DNA of 64,000 nt from Dysgonomonas sp. HGC4 (GTDB lineage Bacteria; Bacteroidota; Bacteroidia; Bacteroidales; Dysgonomonadaceae), in NCBI RefSeq assembly GCF_001261715.1, contig NZ_CVRU01000100.1:62001-126000 (forward strand), written 5' to 3'. Of this stretch, positions 45,813 through 53,341 are shown in pieces (position 1 is the first letter of the stretch; every line of letters starts with the position of its first letter). The notes under the pieces are model-generated. The model was not told the origin of the DNA and did not search any database. It saw nothing but the letters and a program-made list of their open reading frames with translations. The position numbers and the translations under genes were made by a program.

Positions 45813-45886
45813 GCCTCTTTAGCTCAGTTGGCCAGAGCACGTGATTTGTAATCTCGGGGTCGTTGGTTCGAATCCGACAAGAGGCT
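45813..45886 (+). tRNA. tRNA-Thr (anticodon TGT)
   Basis: 74 nt without CCA. The acceptor stem GCCTCTT/AAGAGGC, D stem GCTC/GAGC, anticodon loop TTTGTAA with anticodon TGT at 45847-45849, and T-arm GTTGG-TTCGAAT-CCGAC are all present. The anticodon stem has one T-T mismatch (CGTGA/TCTCG). CCA is not encoded. It reads ACA (and other ACN) threonine codons. It begins one base after the SRP RNA and may be processed from the same transcript. Confidence 0.95.
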
Positions 45887-45894
45887 CAAAAGAA

Positions 45895-45922
45895 AAGGAA
45901 TTAGTTATATAACTAGTTCCTT
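45895..45922. terminator. Terminator of the SRP-tRNA unit
   Basis: AAGGAA, TTAGTTATAT and their mirror ATAACTAG, TTCCTT form a near-perfect palindrome (one mismatch) followed by TTTCTTTT. The end of cbiZ overlaps it. Confidence 0.75.
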
Positions 45923-47046
45923 TTTCTTTTTATTATATGGTTATGTAAAATACCTCCCAAAGTATTGTTGATCAGATCAATAAGATGTTTGTAAAAAGGT
46001 GTCTCCTTATTCTCTTCTTTGGTTTCTGGTATTTCTGTCAAATCATAGTCTTTACGCAATAGATTAAGATATCTCAGTGCAGTCTTTTTTAGATTGACTT
46101 CTGTAAGTAATCCCCATCGGTTTTGATCTATTAGATGCGTTATAGCTGCTATTTGAGCCAATACTTCATTGTTGGATGCTATCTCATCTATTATCGGTAA
46201 GAGGGCTTCTAAAGAAGAATTAGGGTTGTTTGAAAGCTTTTGATAATGCTGAAATATTTTATCATAGGTAATACCATAGCGTTTGTTTTGCCAGATAGTG
46301 GATGCTTGTCTCTTGGGATTCATCCCCGATTGCTTATTGAGGGCTTCTTGCACTGCTTTCTTTACTGTTGCTCCTATAAGTTCTCCTAATATGCAATGCT
46401 TGCCTGCATTATATAATTGAATTTTAGAATCTAGATTGCTTACTGCTATAATATTGTCGGTTCCCGATCCTGTTGCTAAGCCCTCCGAATACATGCTGTT
46501 TGCCATAAGCTCTTCCAAAGCGGCGCTTTTGGCTTCGGTAGCTGTGATGAGAGATCGGGTGAGTGTTCCTGCATCCAAATGGGCATCAATCAGTAGAAAT
46601 ATATTTATTGTTCCCTGTGTGCTGTCGAGAGGTTCGTTTGTAAATTCGTTAAACTGAGCAGGGTCTCCTGCGCGCCCTCCGTTTATATCTATTCCGGCGG
46701 TAACCATTGCTGTAACACTTATCGATTCCTTGGATTGGGTTACTGTTGCCATGTTTTCCATAAGGGCAGCAGTACACATGCCGGTAGTTTTATCAGCGGG
46801 GAGATTCAGTTCAAGAGTGAGGGCATGATAATGCTCCATCATATTATTACCTTTCATGGTAACAATATCTCCTGCTTCTATGCTTTTTCCGCAGCTATTG
46901 TTATAGATGTATTGAATGTCTTCTTTGTACCCACCGTTTAGATTGCAGGTGCTGACAACGTTTCGGTGTCCGTTTAGTTGAATTATAATGGTTTCTTGGT
47001 CGAAATATACACTATCGTTGCAAATAGTGTTGAATAGTTTCTGCAT
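45913..47046 (-). CDS. cbiZ: Adenosylcobinamide amidohydrolase-like protein (CbiZ family) with extra C-terminal domain
   Basis: 377 residues; CbiZ proper covers roughly residues 20-240. Family marks: VVSTCNLNGGYKEDI, VTAMVTAGIDINGGRAGDPA, GTINIFLLIDAHLDAGTLTR, SLITATEAKSAALEELM and LATGSGTDNIIAVS. CbiZ removes the aminopropanol side chain from foreign cobinamides so corrinoids can be rebuilt for the cell's own use. The remaining C-terminal region of about 135 residues (STIWQNKRYGITYDKIFQHY, LEALLPIIDEIASNNEVLAQ) is helical and not recognised. No other cobalamin gene and no cobalamin riboswitch lies nearby. Confidence 0.88.
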   Translation of the reverse strand: MQKLFNTICNDSVYFDQETIIIQLNGHRNVVSTCNLNGGYKEDIQYIYNNSCGKSIEAGDIVTMKGNNMMEHYHALTLELNLPADKTTGMCTAALMENMATVTQSKESISVTAMVTAGIDINGGRAGDPAQFNEFTNEPLDSTQGTINIFLLIDAHLDAGTLTRSLITATEAKSAALEELMANSMYSEGLATGSGTDNIIAVSNLDSKIQLYNAGKHCILGELIGATVKKAVQEALNKQSGMNPKRQASTIWQNKRYGITYDKIFQHYQKLSNNPNSSLEALLPIIDEIASNNEVLAQIAAITHLIDQNRWGLLTEVNLKKTALRYLNLLRKDYDLTEIPETKEENKETPFYKHLIDLINNTLGGILHNHIIKRKRN

Positions 47047-47142
47047 ATATTTTAGCCTTGTGATCTTTAATATTTTAAGATAGGCAAATATACAAAGAGT
47101 TGTGTAGCTTTAAATGGTGTGTAGAGTGGATTTGTAAATTCC

Positions 47143-47319
47143 TTATTTTCTTCTTGATTTGTAGTATTTCATCAAATAGTATGACGATGCAGACAGTATA
47201 ATAAATGTGCATGCTCTGGCATAATGGCTGGTATTCTGCATATCTCTAAATATGAGTATCATATTTACAAAAATACAAATTGTGGATATTATAAATAAGG
47301 CTACACATAGTTTATACAT
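47143..47319 (-). CDS. Small two-helix membrane protein
   Basis: 58 residues, below usual length cut-offs. ATG at 47319 begins three bases after the methyltransferase stop codon (TGA CGT ATG), so co-translation is likely. Two hydrophobic helices: LCVALFIISTICIFVNMILI (about 4-23) and ACTFIILSASSYYLM (36-50), then a basic tail (KYYKSRRK). Coding potential is suggested by the uninterrupted frame and the positive-inside tail. Function unknown; it could be a partner of the methyltransferase. Confidence 0.5.
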   Translation of the reverse strand: MYKLCVALFIISTICIFVNMILIFRDMQNTSHYARACTFIILSASSYYLMKYYKSRRK

Positions 47320-47322
47320 ACG

Positions 47323-47958
47323 TCATTTCTTTAATTCTACAATAATGCAGTCGTTTTCTATTTCTATGCTACTATTAGAATATACACTTAATATGTATGC
47401 CGAAAGCCCATTGATAGTAGGGTAGTCTCTCTCGCCTATAAAGTAACGCGCGTCGTCTATGAGTAATACATGCTCGATGTCTGAAGATAAGATGGCTTTC
47501 ACTTCCTCTGTTATAGGGCAATCTTTGTCTCCCCGGGCAGTAGTACCTCCAGAGTAATGTCCGTCAAGCCAGAACAGAGTCTTCTCAGGAAGATCTTTTA
47601 TTAGTGTAGACATCAATTTACCACTGTCTCCATGGATAAATTCGATATGAGAACGATTGCGGAAACGTTGTTTAGCTGCTTCCTGCAAATACTTGCTTAA
47701 TTCTATTGTGTATATTTTTTCGAAATTATCTTGTTGAGCCCATATCATGTCACCCAAATAGGTTCCCGATTCTACTAATGTAGATATATCATGCTTCTTT
47801 CGGTATCGTGTAACCAGCTCTTGTTTTATGGCATGAGGTACAGGCACAGGTTTCCCTTTTCTAACCCATTTCGAGATTTGAGATTTATTCTTGTTCGAAT
47901 GATATATTCGTTGAAGAAATGCTGGTAATATATTGAATAATCGTTTAGAAGCTGGCAT
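47323..47958 (-). CDS. Class I SAM methyltransferase-like protein
   Basis: 211 residues. The fold is marked by LVESGTYLGDMIWAQ (motif I-like, with E-S-G-T-Y), IYTIELSKYLQEAAKQRF (acidic residue binding the SAM ribose), HIEFIHGDSGKLM, LFWLDGHYSGG (Asp-Gly-His) and HVLLIDDARYF. This pattern matches Methyltransf_24-type proteins in surface-glycan loci. The N-terminal stretch (KRLFNILPAFLQRIYH) is basic and hydrophobic. Acceptor unknown. A small membrane ORF follows three bases later. Confidence 0.75.
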   Translation of the reverse strand: MPASKRLFNILPAFLQRIYHSNKNKSQISKWVRKGKPVPVPHAIKQELVTRYRKKHDISTLVESGTYLGDMIWAQQDNFEKIYTIELSKYLQEAAKQRFRNRSHIEFIHGDSGKLMSTLIKDLPEKTLFWLDGHYSGGTTARGDKDCPITEEVKAILSSDIEHVLLIDDARYFIGERDYPTINGLSAYILSVYSNSSIEIENDCIIVELKK

Positions 47959-48188
47959 TTTTATATAAATAAAATTACACTCAAAAACTTTGATACAACA
48001 AACTACAACAAATATATATTAAGTGAATTAAAATCAATTAATTCTTTCCTAAATATATTTTGAAGAATATAGTTTTTTTATAAACAGGCTTATTAAATCC
48101 TAGGTAGTTGTTTAATAGGTCTGTGTCTTAGTATGTTTTTAGAGTTCTATTCTGCAAAGATAGATAATTTCTCTTTCTGATAAAAAGA

Positions 48189-48233
48189 AAAAGTCTTTAA
48201 AAACCGGGATTAGATTTTAAAGACTTTTATTAT
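48189..48233 (-). terminator. Terminator of the pyrBI unit
   Basis: On the minus strand, AAAAGTCTTTAAAA pairs with TTTTTAAAGACTTTTT over an ATCTAATCCCGG loop, then a T run. The rest of the gap 47959-48274 shows nothing else I can support. Confidence 0.75.
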
Positions 48234-48274
48234 GTGACGAAATAGTTGCATTTAAGACTTTTATTTCAACTATT

Positions 48275-48736
48275 TTATTTTAGAATAACATCTTCCTTCT
48301 GAATCTTTATATCGCAATAATGACAGTTCAATACAACATTGTTGTTATCCAGAACTTCAAAGCGGGTTACCATAGGTTCGTTATTGGTGATGCATTTTGG
48401 ATTGTTACATTTTACGATACCCAGAATTGTTTGTGGGAGACTGATTCTCTTTTTTTCGACTACCCTATAATCTTTAATTATATTGAGTATTACGTTGGGA
48501 GCAATAAGGGCAATACGATTGATTTCTTCTTCTTCAAAGAATTTGTCAGAAATCTTAATGATTCCTTTAGTTCCCATCTTCTTACTTTCGAGGTTATTAC
48601 CTATCGTAACAGGGTTTTCAAGATCACCCAAGTTAAGAAGAGATAATACTTTGAATACTTGTTTGGATGGTATATGGTCGATAGCTGTACCATTGCAAAG
48701 TGCTGCTACCTGAAGTTCTTTTCTTTTTTCGCTCAT
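48275..48736 (-). CDS. pyrI: Aspartate carbamoyltransferase regulatory subunit
   Basis: 153 residues from ATG 48736; the TTG three codons upstream is not needed. The N-terminal nucleotide domain (LQVAALCNGTAIDHIPSKQV, LLNLGDLENPVTIGNNLES) binds CTP/ATP. The C-terminal zinc domain has the four cysteines CNNPKC and CHYC. It holds two PyrB trimers together and gives feedback control. It follows pyrB after 18 bases, in the order pyrB-pyrI. Confidence 0.97.
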   Translation of the reverse strand: MSEKRKELQVAALCNGTAIDHIPSKQVFKVLSLLNLGDLENPVTIGNNLESKKMGTKGIIKISDKFFEEEEINRIALIAPNVILNIIKDYRVVEKKRISLPQTILGIVKCNNPKCITNNEPMVTRFEVLDNNNVVLNCHYCDIKIQKEDVILK

Positions 48737-48754
48737 GATTCTCAATTTTTTGTT

Positions 48755-49672
48755 TTATTGAACATCTATTCCTAAACTATCGCAAATAACTGCCTGACGG
48801 GCAAATACTCCATTGCGAGCCTGCTCAAAATAATAGGCTTTCGGGCTATCGTCTACATCTTGTTGTATCTCGTTTACACGAGGTAGCGGATGTAGTATGC
48901 GTAGATTTTCGCGTGTGTTTGTCAGCATATCTTTGCGAAGAATATATACGTTTTTTACCTTTTCGTATTCCATCAAATCGGTAAAGCGTTCGCGTTGTAC
49001 GCGGGTCATATATAAGATGTCTGATTCGTTTAGGATATCCTCCGAGAAATCGGCAGACTCTTCGTATTTAATATGGTGTTCGTCACAAAAGCGTTTATAA
49101 GTATCAGGAAGTTTAAGCTCCTCGGGTGCTACAAATCTGAATGTAGGGTTGAAGTGAGACATTCCTATAATCAAAGAATGCACTGTGCGCCCATATTTAA
49201 GATCGCCTACTATGGTAATGGTTTGATTTTCGAGTGTGCCTTGCGTTTTGTAAATAGAGTACATATCGAGCATGGTCTGAGTCGGATGCTGATTGGCTCC
49301 GTCACCTGCATTGATTATAGGTACAGTCGATAGTTCCGAAGCATAGCGTGCAGCACCTTCAAGATGGTGTCGCATGACAATAAGATCGGCATAGTTGTTT
49401 ACCATAGCTATGGTATCTTTTAGAGTTTCGCCTTTAGTCGAACTAGTCGTCAAAACGTCCGAGAAGCCGATAATGCGCCCACCTAGTCGATGAACAGCAG
49501 TCTCGAAACTTAGACGGGTACGTGTGGATGGTTCAAAGAAAAGTGTTGCACATACTTTTCCTTCCAGAAGGCGACGATTGGGGTTTTCGTCAAATTTCTC
49601 TGCTAATTGAAGTATCCTGATTATATCGTCTTTCGTATAATCGGTAATCGAAACCAAACTCTTATTTTCCAT
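48755..49672 (-). CDS. pyrB: Aspartate carbamoyltransferase catalytic subunit
   Basis: 305 residues from ATG 49672 (a TTG two codons upstream is rejected). Carbamoyl-phosphate binding: [20 protein letters not shown]; aspartate site: STKGETLKD and [23 protein letters not shown] and [15 protein letters not shown] are also family-typical. It catalyses the first committed step of pyrimidine synthesis. The 5' leader carries a coding leader peptide and an intrinsic terminator, which point to UTP-dependent attenuation as in enterobacterial pyrBI. Confidence 0.97.
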   Translation of the reverse strand: MENKSLVSITDYTKDDIIRILQLAEKFDENPNRRLLEGKVCATLFFEPSTRTRLSFETAVHRLGGRIIGFSDVLTTSSTKGETLKDTIAMVNNYADLIVMRHHLEGAARYASELSTVPIINAGDGANQHPTQTMLDMYSIYKTQGTLENQTITIVGDLKYGRTVHSLIIGMSHFNPTFRFVAPEELKLPDTYKRFCDEHHIKYEESADFSEDILNESDILYMTRVQRERFTDLMEYEKVKNVYILRKDMLTNTRENLRILHPLPRVNEIQQDVDDSPKAYYFEQARNGVFARQAVICDSLGIDVQ

Positions 49673-49693
49673 ATACAACCGAATTTATAAATT

Positions 49694-49708
49694 AAGGCAT
49701 CAAACCTT
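49694..49708 (-). repeat. Copy of the dispersed palindrome in the pyrB leader
   Basis: Read on minus: AAGGTTTGATGCCTT preceded by GCAATAAAA, the same flank as the copies at 4056 and 5249. It lies between the attenuator and the pyrB start. Confidence 0.6.
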
Positions 49709-49745
49709 TTTATTGCATTAAAGCACTAACTGTTACTTTGAGATC

Positions 49746-49777
49746 AAAAAAAACCTCGAAAAATAAATTTTCCGAGG
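49746..49777 (-). terminator. Intrinsic terminator (attenuator) in the pyrB leader
   Basis: On the minus strand a 10-bp stem, CCTCGGAAAA/TTTTTCGAGG with loop TTTA, is followed by eight T residues. It lies 73 bases before the pyrB start and no complete gene ends in front of it, so it acts inside the leader. Confidence 0.85.
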
Positions 49778-49782
49778 GTATA

Positions 49783-49866
49783 TTATATGAATGAAAAATG
49801 AAAACTCAATCTAAAGAATGATTTTTGTAAATGCATTACGTGTAGGTTTGGATGATCACTTCTCAT
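49783..49866 (-). CDS. pyrL-like: Putative pyrBI leader peptide (pyrL-like)
   Basis: 27 codons, ATG to TAA. The second half of the peptide is SFFRLSFHFSFI, encoded by U-rich codons (TTC TTT, TTT, TTT, TTC). Its stop codon ends five bases before the terminator stem, close enough for a terminating ribosome to cover the first arm. In E. coli pyrL, low UTP stalls polymerase in the U-rich leader, lets the ribosome catch up and blocks the terminator. The start follows the -7 element by about 20 bases. No Shine-Dalgarno is seen, as usual in this phylum. Confidence 0.6.
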   Translation of the reverse strand: MRSDHPNLHVMHLQKSFFRLSFHFSFI

Positions 49867-49886
49867 TGCTACTTTTTTTCTGGAAA

Positions 49887-49894
49887 CAAATATA
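49887..49894 (-). promoter_or_regulatory. -7 element for the pyrB leader transcript
   Basis: TATATTTG on the minus strand matches TAnnTTTG. No TTG -33 partner is visible. Confidence 0.5.
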
Positions 49895-50088
49895 TCAATT
49901 TTTGGTCTATGATCTTTTGTTTTAGGAGAAATTTTTTTCATTCAAATTAATATTGAGCGTATGTAAGTCTGTAATTAGCTATTTGAAGGTTGTTACGGAT
50001 TATGGTTCTCATGATGTGGAAAATATTAAATAGGTTTCATCCTACTCTGTTTTTAATCTTATCATACTTTTATTATATAGGAAAATCT

Positions 50089-50096
50089 TAACTTTG
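50089..50096 (+). promoter_or_regulatory. -7 element for tsaB
   Basis: TAACTTTG overlaps the upstream GTG codon at 50096 and so supports the ATG at 50120 as the real start. Confidence 0.55.
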
Positions 50097-50119
50097 TGTC
50101 TTCAAAAAATAGTAAATAT

Positions 50120-50812
50120 ATGTCATGTATCTTAAATATAGAAACTGCAACTCCTGTATGTTCGGTAGCAGTTTCAAGTAATGGTAAAATTGTATTCGAA
50201 AGAGAAAATACCGAAGGGCCTTCTCATGCAAGTCTATTAGGTGTATTTGTAGCCGATGCTATGGCAGAGGTAAGAGCTTTAGGTCTTACGTTGGATGCAG
50301 TATCGGTAAGTTGTGGTCCCGGATCTTATACCGGCCTAAGGATTGGAGTTTCGGAGGCAAAAGGTCTTTGTTATGGTTTGGGTATCCCGATGATAGCTAT
50401 TAAAACACCTCTGATTTTAACTCAGAAGGTTATTGAGACAGAAGAACTAGAAGCCAATACGCTTTTATGCCCTATGATAGATGCCCGCCGTATGGAGGTA
50501 TACGCTGCTTTGTACGACAAGGAGTTAAAAGTAGTGAGAGATATTGCTGCTGATATTGTAGAAGGTGACTCTTATGCAGAGTATCTGTCTAAATCGAAAG
50601 TTTTATTCTTTGGTAATGGAGCAGATAAATGCGATGATTGTATTACAGATAGTAACGCTCGTTTCGTGAAGGGTGTGTATCCTTCTGCCAGATATATGGT
50701 TCGGTTGTCGGAAGAAGCATATGCTGCTAAGCAATTTGTAGATTCTGCTTATTTTGAACCTTTTTACCTGAAAGATTTTGTAGCTACAACTCCTAAAAAG
50801 AATATTTTTTAG
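50120..50812 (+). CDS. tsaB: tRNA threonylcarbamoyladenosine biosynthesis protein TsaB
   Basis: 230 residues from ATG 50120. The ASKHA fold is marked by CILNIETATPVCSVAV, EGPSHASLLGVFV, VSCGPGSYTGLRIGVSEAKG and MIDARRMEVYAALYD. TsaB partners TsaD and TsaE to make t6A37 on tRNAs that read ANN codons (including the tRNA-Thr in this window). Its partners are not in this window. It is divergent from the pyrBI leader. Confidence 0.95.
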   Translation: MSCILNIETATPVCSVAVSSNGKIVFERENTEGPSHASLLGVFVADAMAEVRALGLTLDAVSVSCGPGSYTGLRIGVSEAKGLCYGLGIPMIAIKTPLILTQKVIETEELEANTLLCPMIDARRMEVYAALYDKELKVVRDIAADIVEGDSYAEYLSKSKVLFFGNGADKCDDCITDSNARFVKGVYPSARYMVRLSEEAYAAKQFVDSAYFEPFYLKDFVATTPKKNIF

Positions 50813-50886
50813 TCAATTTATCTATTGGTTGTTTAACTTTTTCCTCTTTGGTCTGTTATATAGGCAATCGAAAATAAAACACAATC

Positions 50887-50988
50887 ATGAGATTTGAGAA
50901 ATCATTATTTAAATTAGAAAGAATATTTCATATGCCTCTTTTAGTGGGGGAATTAATCGAAGGTAAGTTTCGGAAAAATAAATTGTAA
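50887..50988 (+). CDS. Possible 33-residue basic peptide
   Basis: ATG to TAA, 33 residues: MRFEKSLFKLERIFHMPLLV then a basic tail with Lys/Arg. It is followed two bases later by a strong terminator, so it may end a tsaB read-through transcript or be a small gene on its own. Codon use is plausible but the length is too short to be sure. Confidence 0.3.
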   Translation: MRFEKSLFKLERIFHMPLLVGELIEGKFRKNKL

Positions 50989-50990
50989 GA

Positions 50991-51029
50991 GGAAGAATAT
51001 TTCAAGATGGAATGTTCTTCCTTTTCGTT
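50991..51029 (+). terminator. Terminator downstream of tsaB
   Basis: GGAAGAATATTTC pairs with GGAATGTTCTTCC (with G-U pairs), followed by TTTTCGTTTTT. Confidence 0.8.
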
Positions 51030-51169
51030 TTTAGAATAGGTTATTTGTTGAAAGATTTCTTTTGTTTTTATATTAAAAAGCATGTTTTTTTTATATTGTT
51101 ATAATGATACATTATTCTCTTTATTAGTATATTTGAAATAGAAAAATGACTTTAAAAAACTAGTCTTAT

Positions 51170-52507
51170 ATGGATATTAACAACATTTTGTCATCCTTGG
51201 AAGCTAAGCATCCCGGAGAAGTAGAATACATTCAAGCAGTAAGAGAAGTATTAATCTCAATAAAAGATGTTTATGAACAACATCCCCAATTTGAGAAAGC
51301 CCAGATCATAGAGAGGCTTGTAGAGCCCGACCGTGTTCTTGTGTTTAAAGTGCCTTGGGTTGATGATAAAGGTACTATCCATGTAAATATTGGTTATAGG
51401 GTTCAATTCAATAATGCAATAGGTCCATATAAAGGAGGTTTGAGATTTCACCCTTCTGTAAATCTATCGATTATGAAGTTTTTAGGTTTCGAGCAAACCT
51501 TTAAGAATGCTCTCACTACTTTACCAATGGGTGGAGCTAAAGGAGGTTCGGACTTCAACTGTAAAGGTAAATCTGATGGAGAGGTGATGCGTTTTTGCCA
51601 ATCTTTTATGTTAGAGTTATGGCGTAACATAGGACCCGATACCGATGTGCCAGCCGGAGATATAGGTGTTGGTGCCCGCGAAATAGGATATTTATATGGT
51701 ATGTATAAAAAACTGGCTCGTGAAAATACAGGTGCTTTCACAGGAAAAGGAATTGAGTACGGAGGTTCTCTTATTCGTCCCGAAGCTACAGGATTTGGAG
51801 GTCTTTATTTTGTAAAAGAGATGCTTGCAGGCAAAGGAATCAGCCTTGTCGGTAAAACTGTTGCTATATCCGGATTTGGTAATGTAGCTTGGGGGGCAGC
51901 TCTTAAAGCGACGGAATTAGGTGCCAAGGTAGTTACGATCTCGGGTCCCGATGGTTATATTCATGACCCCGAGGGTCTTTCTCCTAAAAAGATAGACTAT
52001 ATGCTTGAATTGCGGTATACAGGTGAGGATATTGTAGCACCTTATGCAAAGGCTTTTCCCGAAGCGAAGTTTTATGAAGGAAAACGCCCTTGGGAACAAA
52101 AAGTGGATATAGCTCTTACTTGTGCTATTCAGAATGAATTGGGTGAAGAGGATGCAAAACTGCTTTTAGCTAATGGAGTGCAGTGTGTAGCCGAAATTTC
52201 GAATATGGGCTGTACCGAAGAAGCAATAAAGTTGTTTATTGATAATAAAATTCTTTTTGCACCGGGTAAGGCAGTTAATGCGGGTGGAGTAGCAACATCA
52301 GGTTTAGAAATGACTCAGAATGCTATGCATTATCAATGGACTGCGGAGGAAGTAGATCAAAAACTGCATCAAATAATGTATAGCATCCACGAACAGTGTG
52401 TAAAACATGGAACCGAGAGCGATGGATATATTAATTATGTGAAAGGTGCAAATATTGCCGGATTTATGAAAGTTGCGAGAGCAACTATTAGTCAGGGAAT
52501 AGTATAA
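51170..52507 (+). CDS. gdhA: Glutamate dehydrogenase
   Basis: 445 residues, hexameric family size. Marks: YRVQFNNAIGPYKGGLRFHP, TLPMGGAKGGSDFNCKGKSD (substrate-binding Lys), DVPAGDIGVGAREIGYLYG (catalytic Asp), TGKGIEYGGSLIRPEATGFG and VAISGFGNVAWGAALKATEL (dinucleotide site). The TGKG sequence and length fit the NADP-type. It assimilates ammonium into glutamate, the main route in many Bacteroidales. A strong terminator follows. Confidence 0.96.
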   Translation: MDINNILSSLEAKHPGEVEYIQAVREVLISIKDVYEQHPQFEKAQIIERLVEPDRVLVFKVPWVDDKGTIHVNIGYRVQFNNAIGPYKGGLRFHPSVNLSIMKFLGFEQTFKNALTTLPMGGAKGGSDFNCKGKSDGEVMRFCQSFMLELWRNIGPDTDVPAGDIGVGAREIGYLYGMYKKLARENTGAFTGKGIEYGGSLIRPEATGFGGLYFVKEMLAGKGISLVGKTVAISGFGNVAWGAALKATELGAKVVTISGPDGYIHDPEGLSPKKIDYMLELRYTGEDIVAPYAKAFPEAKFYEGKRPWEQKVDIALTCAIQNELGEEDAKLLLANGVQCVAEISNMGCTEEAIKLFIDNKILFAPGKAVNAGGVATSGLEMTQNAMHYQWTAEEVDQKLHQIMYSIHEQCVKHGTESDGYINYVKGANIAGFMKVARATISQGIV

Positions 52508-52540
52508 TGAAAAACGAGTAATTTATAGTAATTTATAATT

Positions 52541-52577
52541 AAAAGCCTTTGCTCATATATTTGAGCAAAGGCTTTTT
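52541..52577. terminator. Bidirectional terminator of gdhA and the YoaP-like gene
   Basis: AAAAGCCTTTGCTCA pairs with TGAGCAAAGGCTTTT, with T-rich flanks on both strands. Confidence 0.88.
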
Positions 52578-53341
52578 TATTGAGCTTGAATTTTATATAT
52601 AATTTGTTCCAATTTCTTAGGGGTAAGTATTTCTTGAGTATGGAATTTTCCATCTATAAATACGCTATATGTTGTAACAGGGCAAAAATGGGATTGCGCT
52701 TCCTCCCGTGACTTTATTTGGTGTGTGCGAACAGAAATATCAGATGATAATATTACAGGCTTTAGAAGCTCTATATAAGGAATTGTAAAAGGGCATTGTG
52801 CAGTGTAGAATATATCGATGCCTTTTATCTCCTCAGGAAAGCCTTTTTTCGCAGAATCAGTGAAGGTGGGTAATTCTGCATCATTCTCAAAGCGTTTAGC
52901 AACAAGTTCAAAATAGGGTGGGGCTGAGTCAACTAATTCATAACCAGATTTTAGATAGAATGATTTATCAGACAAAAACGGTTTCTTTTTATTTGTTGTT
53001 AAAACAATAATTCCTTTCATTCCGAGGCTTTTTGCTTCATCTTCGCATTCTTTCAATAATTCAGAGCCGTAACCATTACCTTTGAAGCTACCCGATACCC
53101 AATGACAGTTTATAAGCATATATCCTTTTGCTTTGATTGGTAACCATCCCTTTTCAACGGGGATATATTCAATAAATACCTTACCTCGGGCATTCAATTT
53201 CTTAAATTTCAGTCCTTCAGGGATTCTGTCTTTGAGCCATTCTTTCTTGGCGGCTATTCCGATAGCACTTGTTTTACTGTCTATGGCACAGCAAATATGC
53301 TCTTTTATTAGATTATTGAGATCAATCGTTATTATATCCAT
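52577..53341 (-). CDS. YoaP-like protein: GNAT domain plus C-terminal thioredoxin-like domain
   Basis: 254 residues. The N-terminal GNAT fold (about 40-160) shows HWVSGSFKGNGYGSELLKEC (acetyl-CoA loop) and FYLKSGYELVD. The C-terminal part (about 175-252) is the YoaP domain with IDIFYTAQCPFTIPYIEL, which has a single Cys-Pro, and SREEAQSHFCPVTTYSVFID. Both domains occur together in Bacillus YoaP and homologues. Role unknown; the second part may hold the substrate by its Cys. It has its own long upstream region with no operon partner. Confidence 0.82.
   Translation of the reverse strand: MDIITIDLNNLIKEHICCAIDSKTSAIGIAAKKEWLKDRIPEGLKFKKLNARGKVFIEYIPVEKGWLPIKAKGYMLINCHWVSGSFKGNGYGSELLKECEDEAKSLGMKGIIVLTTNKKKPFLSDKSFYLKSGYELVDSAPPYFELVAKRFENDAELPTFTDSAKKGFPEEIKGIDIFYTAQCPFTIPYIELLKPVILSSDISVRTHQIKSREEAQSHFCPVTTYSVFIDGKFHTQEILTPKKLEQIIYKIQAQ

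Noticed and set aside
47047-47322. Cobalamin riboswitch before cbiZ
   Set aside because: No GCCACTG box or B12-box-like sequence; the gap mainly holds a small minus-strand ORF.
338-49708. Repeated AAGGTCT...GACCTT units as a CRISPR array
   Set aside because: Copies are scattered over tens of kilobases at gene borders, without regular spacers or cas genes.
49783-49866. Phenylalanine-sensing leader peptide
   Set aside because: The downstream genes are pyrBI, not aromatic or tRNA-Phe genes; the Phe codons are more simply explained as U-rich sequence for UTP-dependent pausing.
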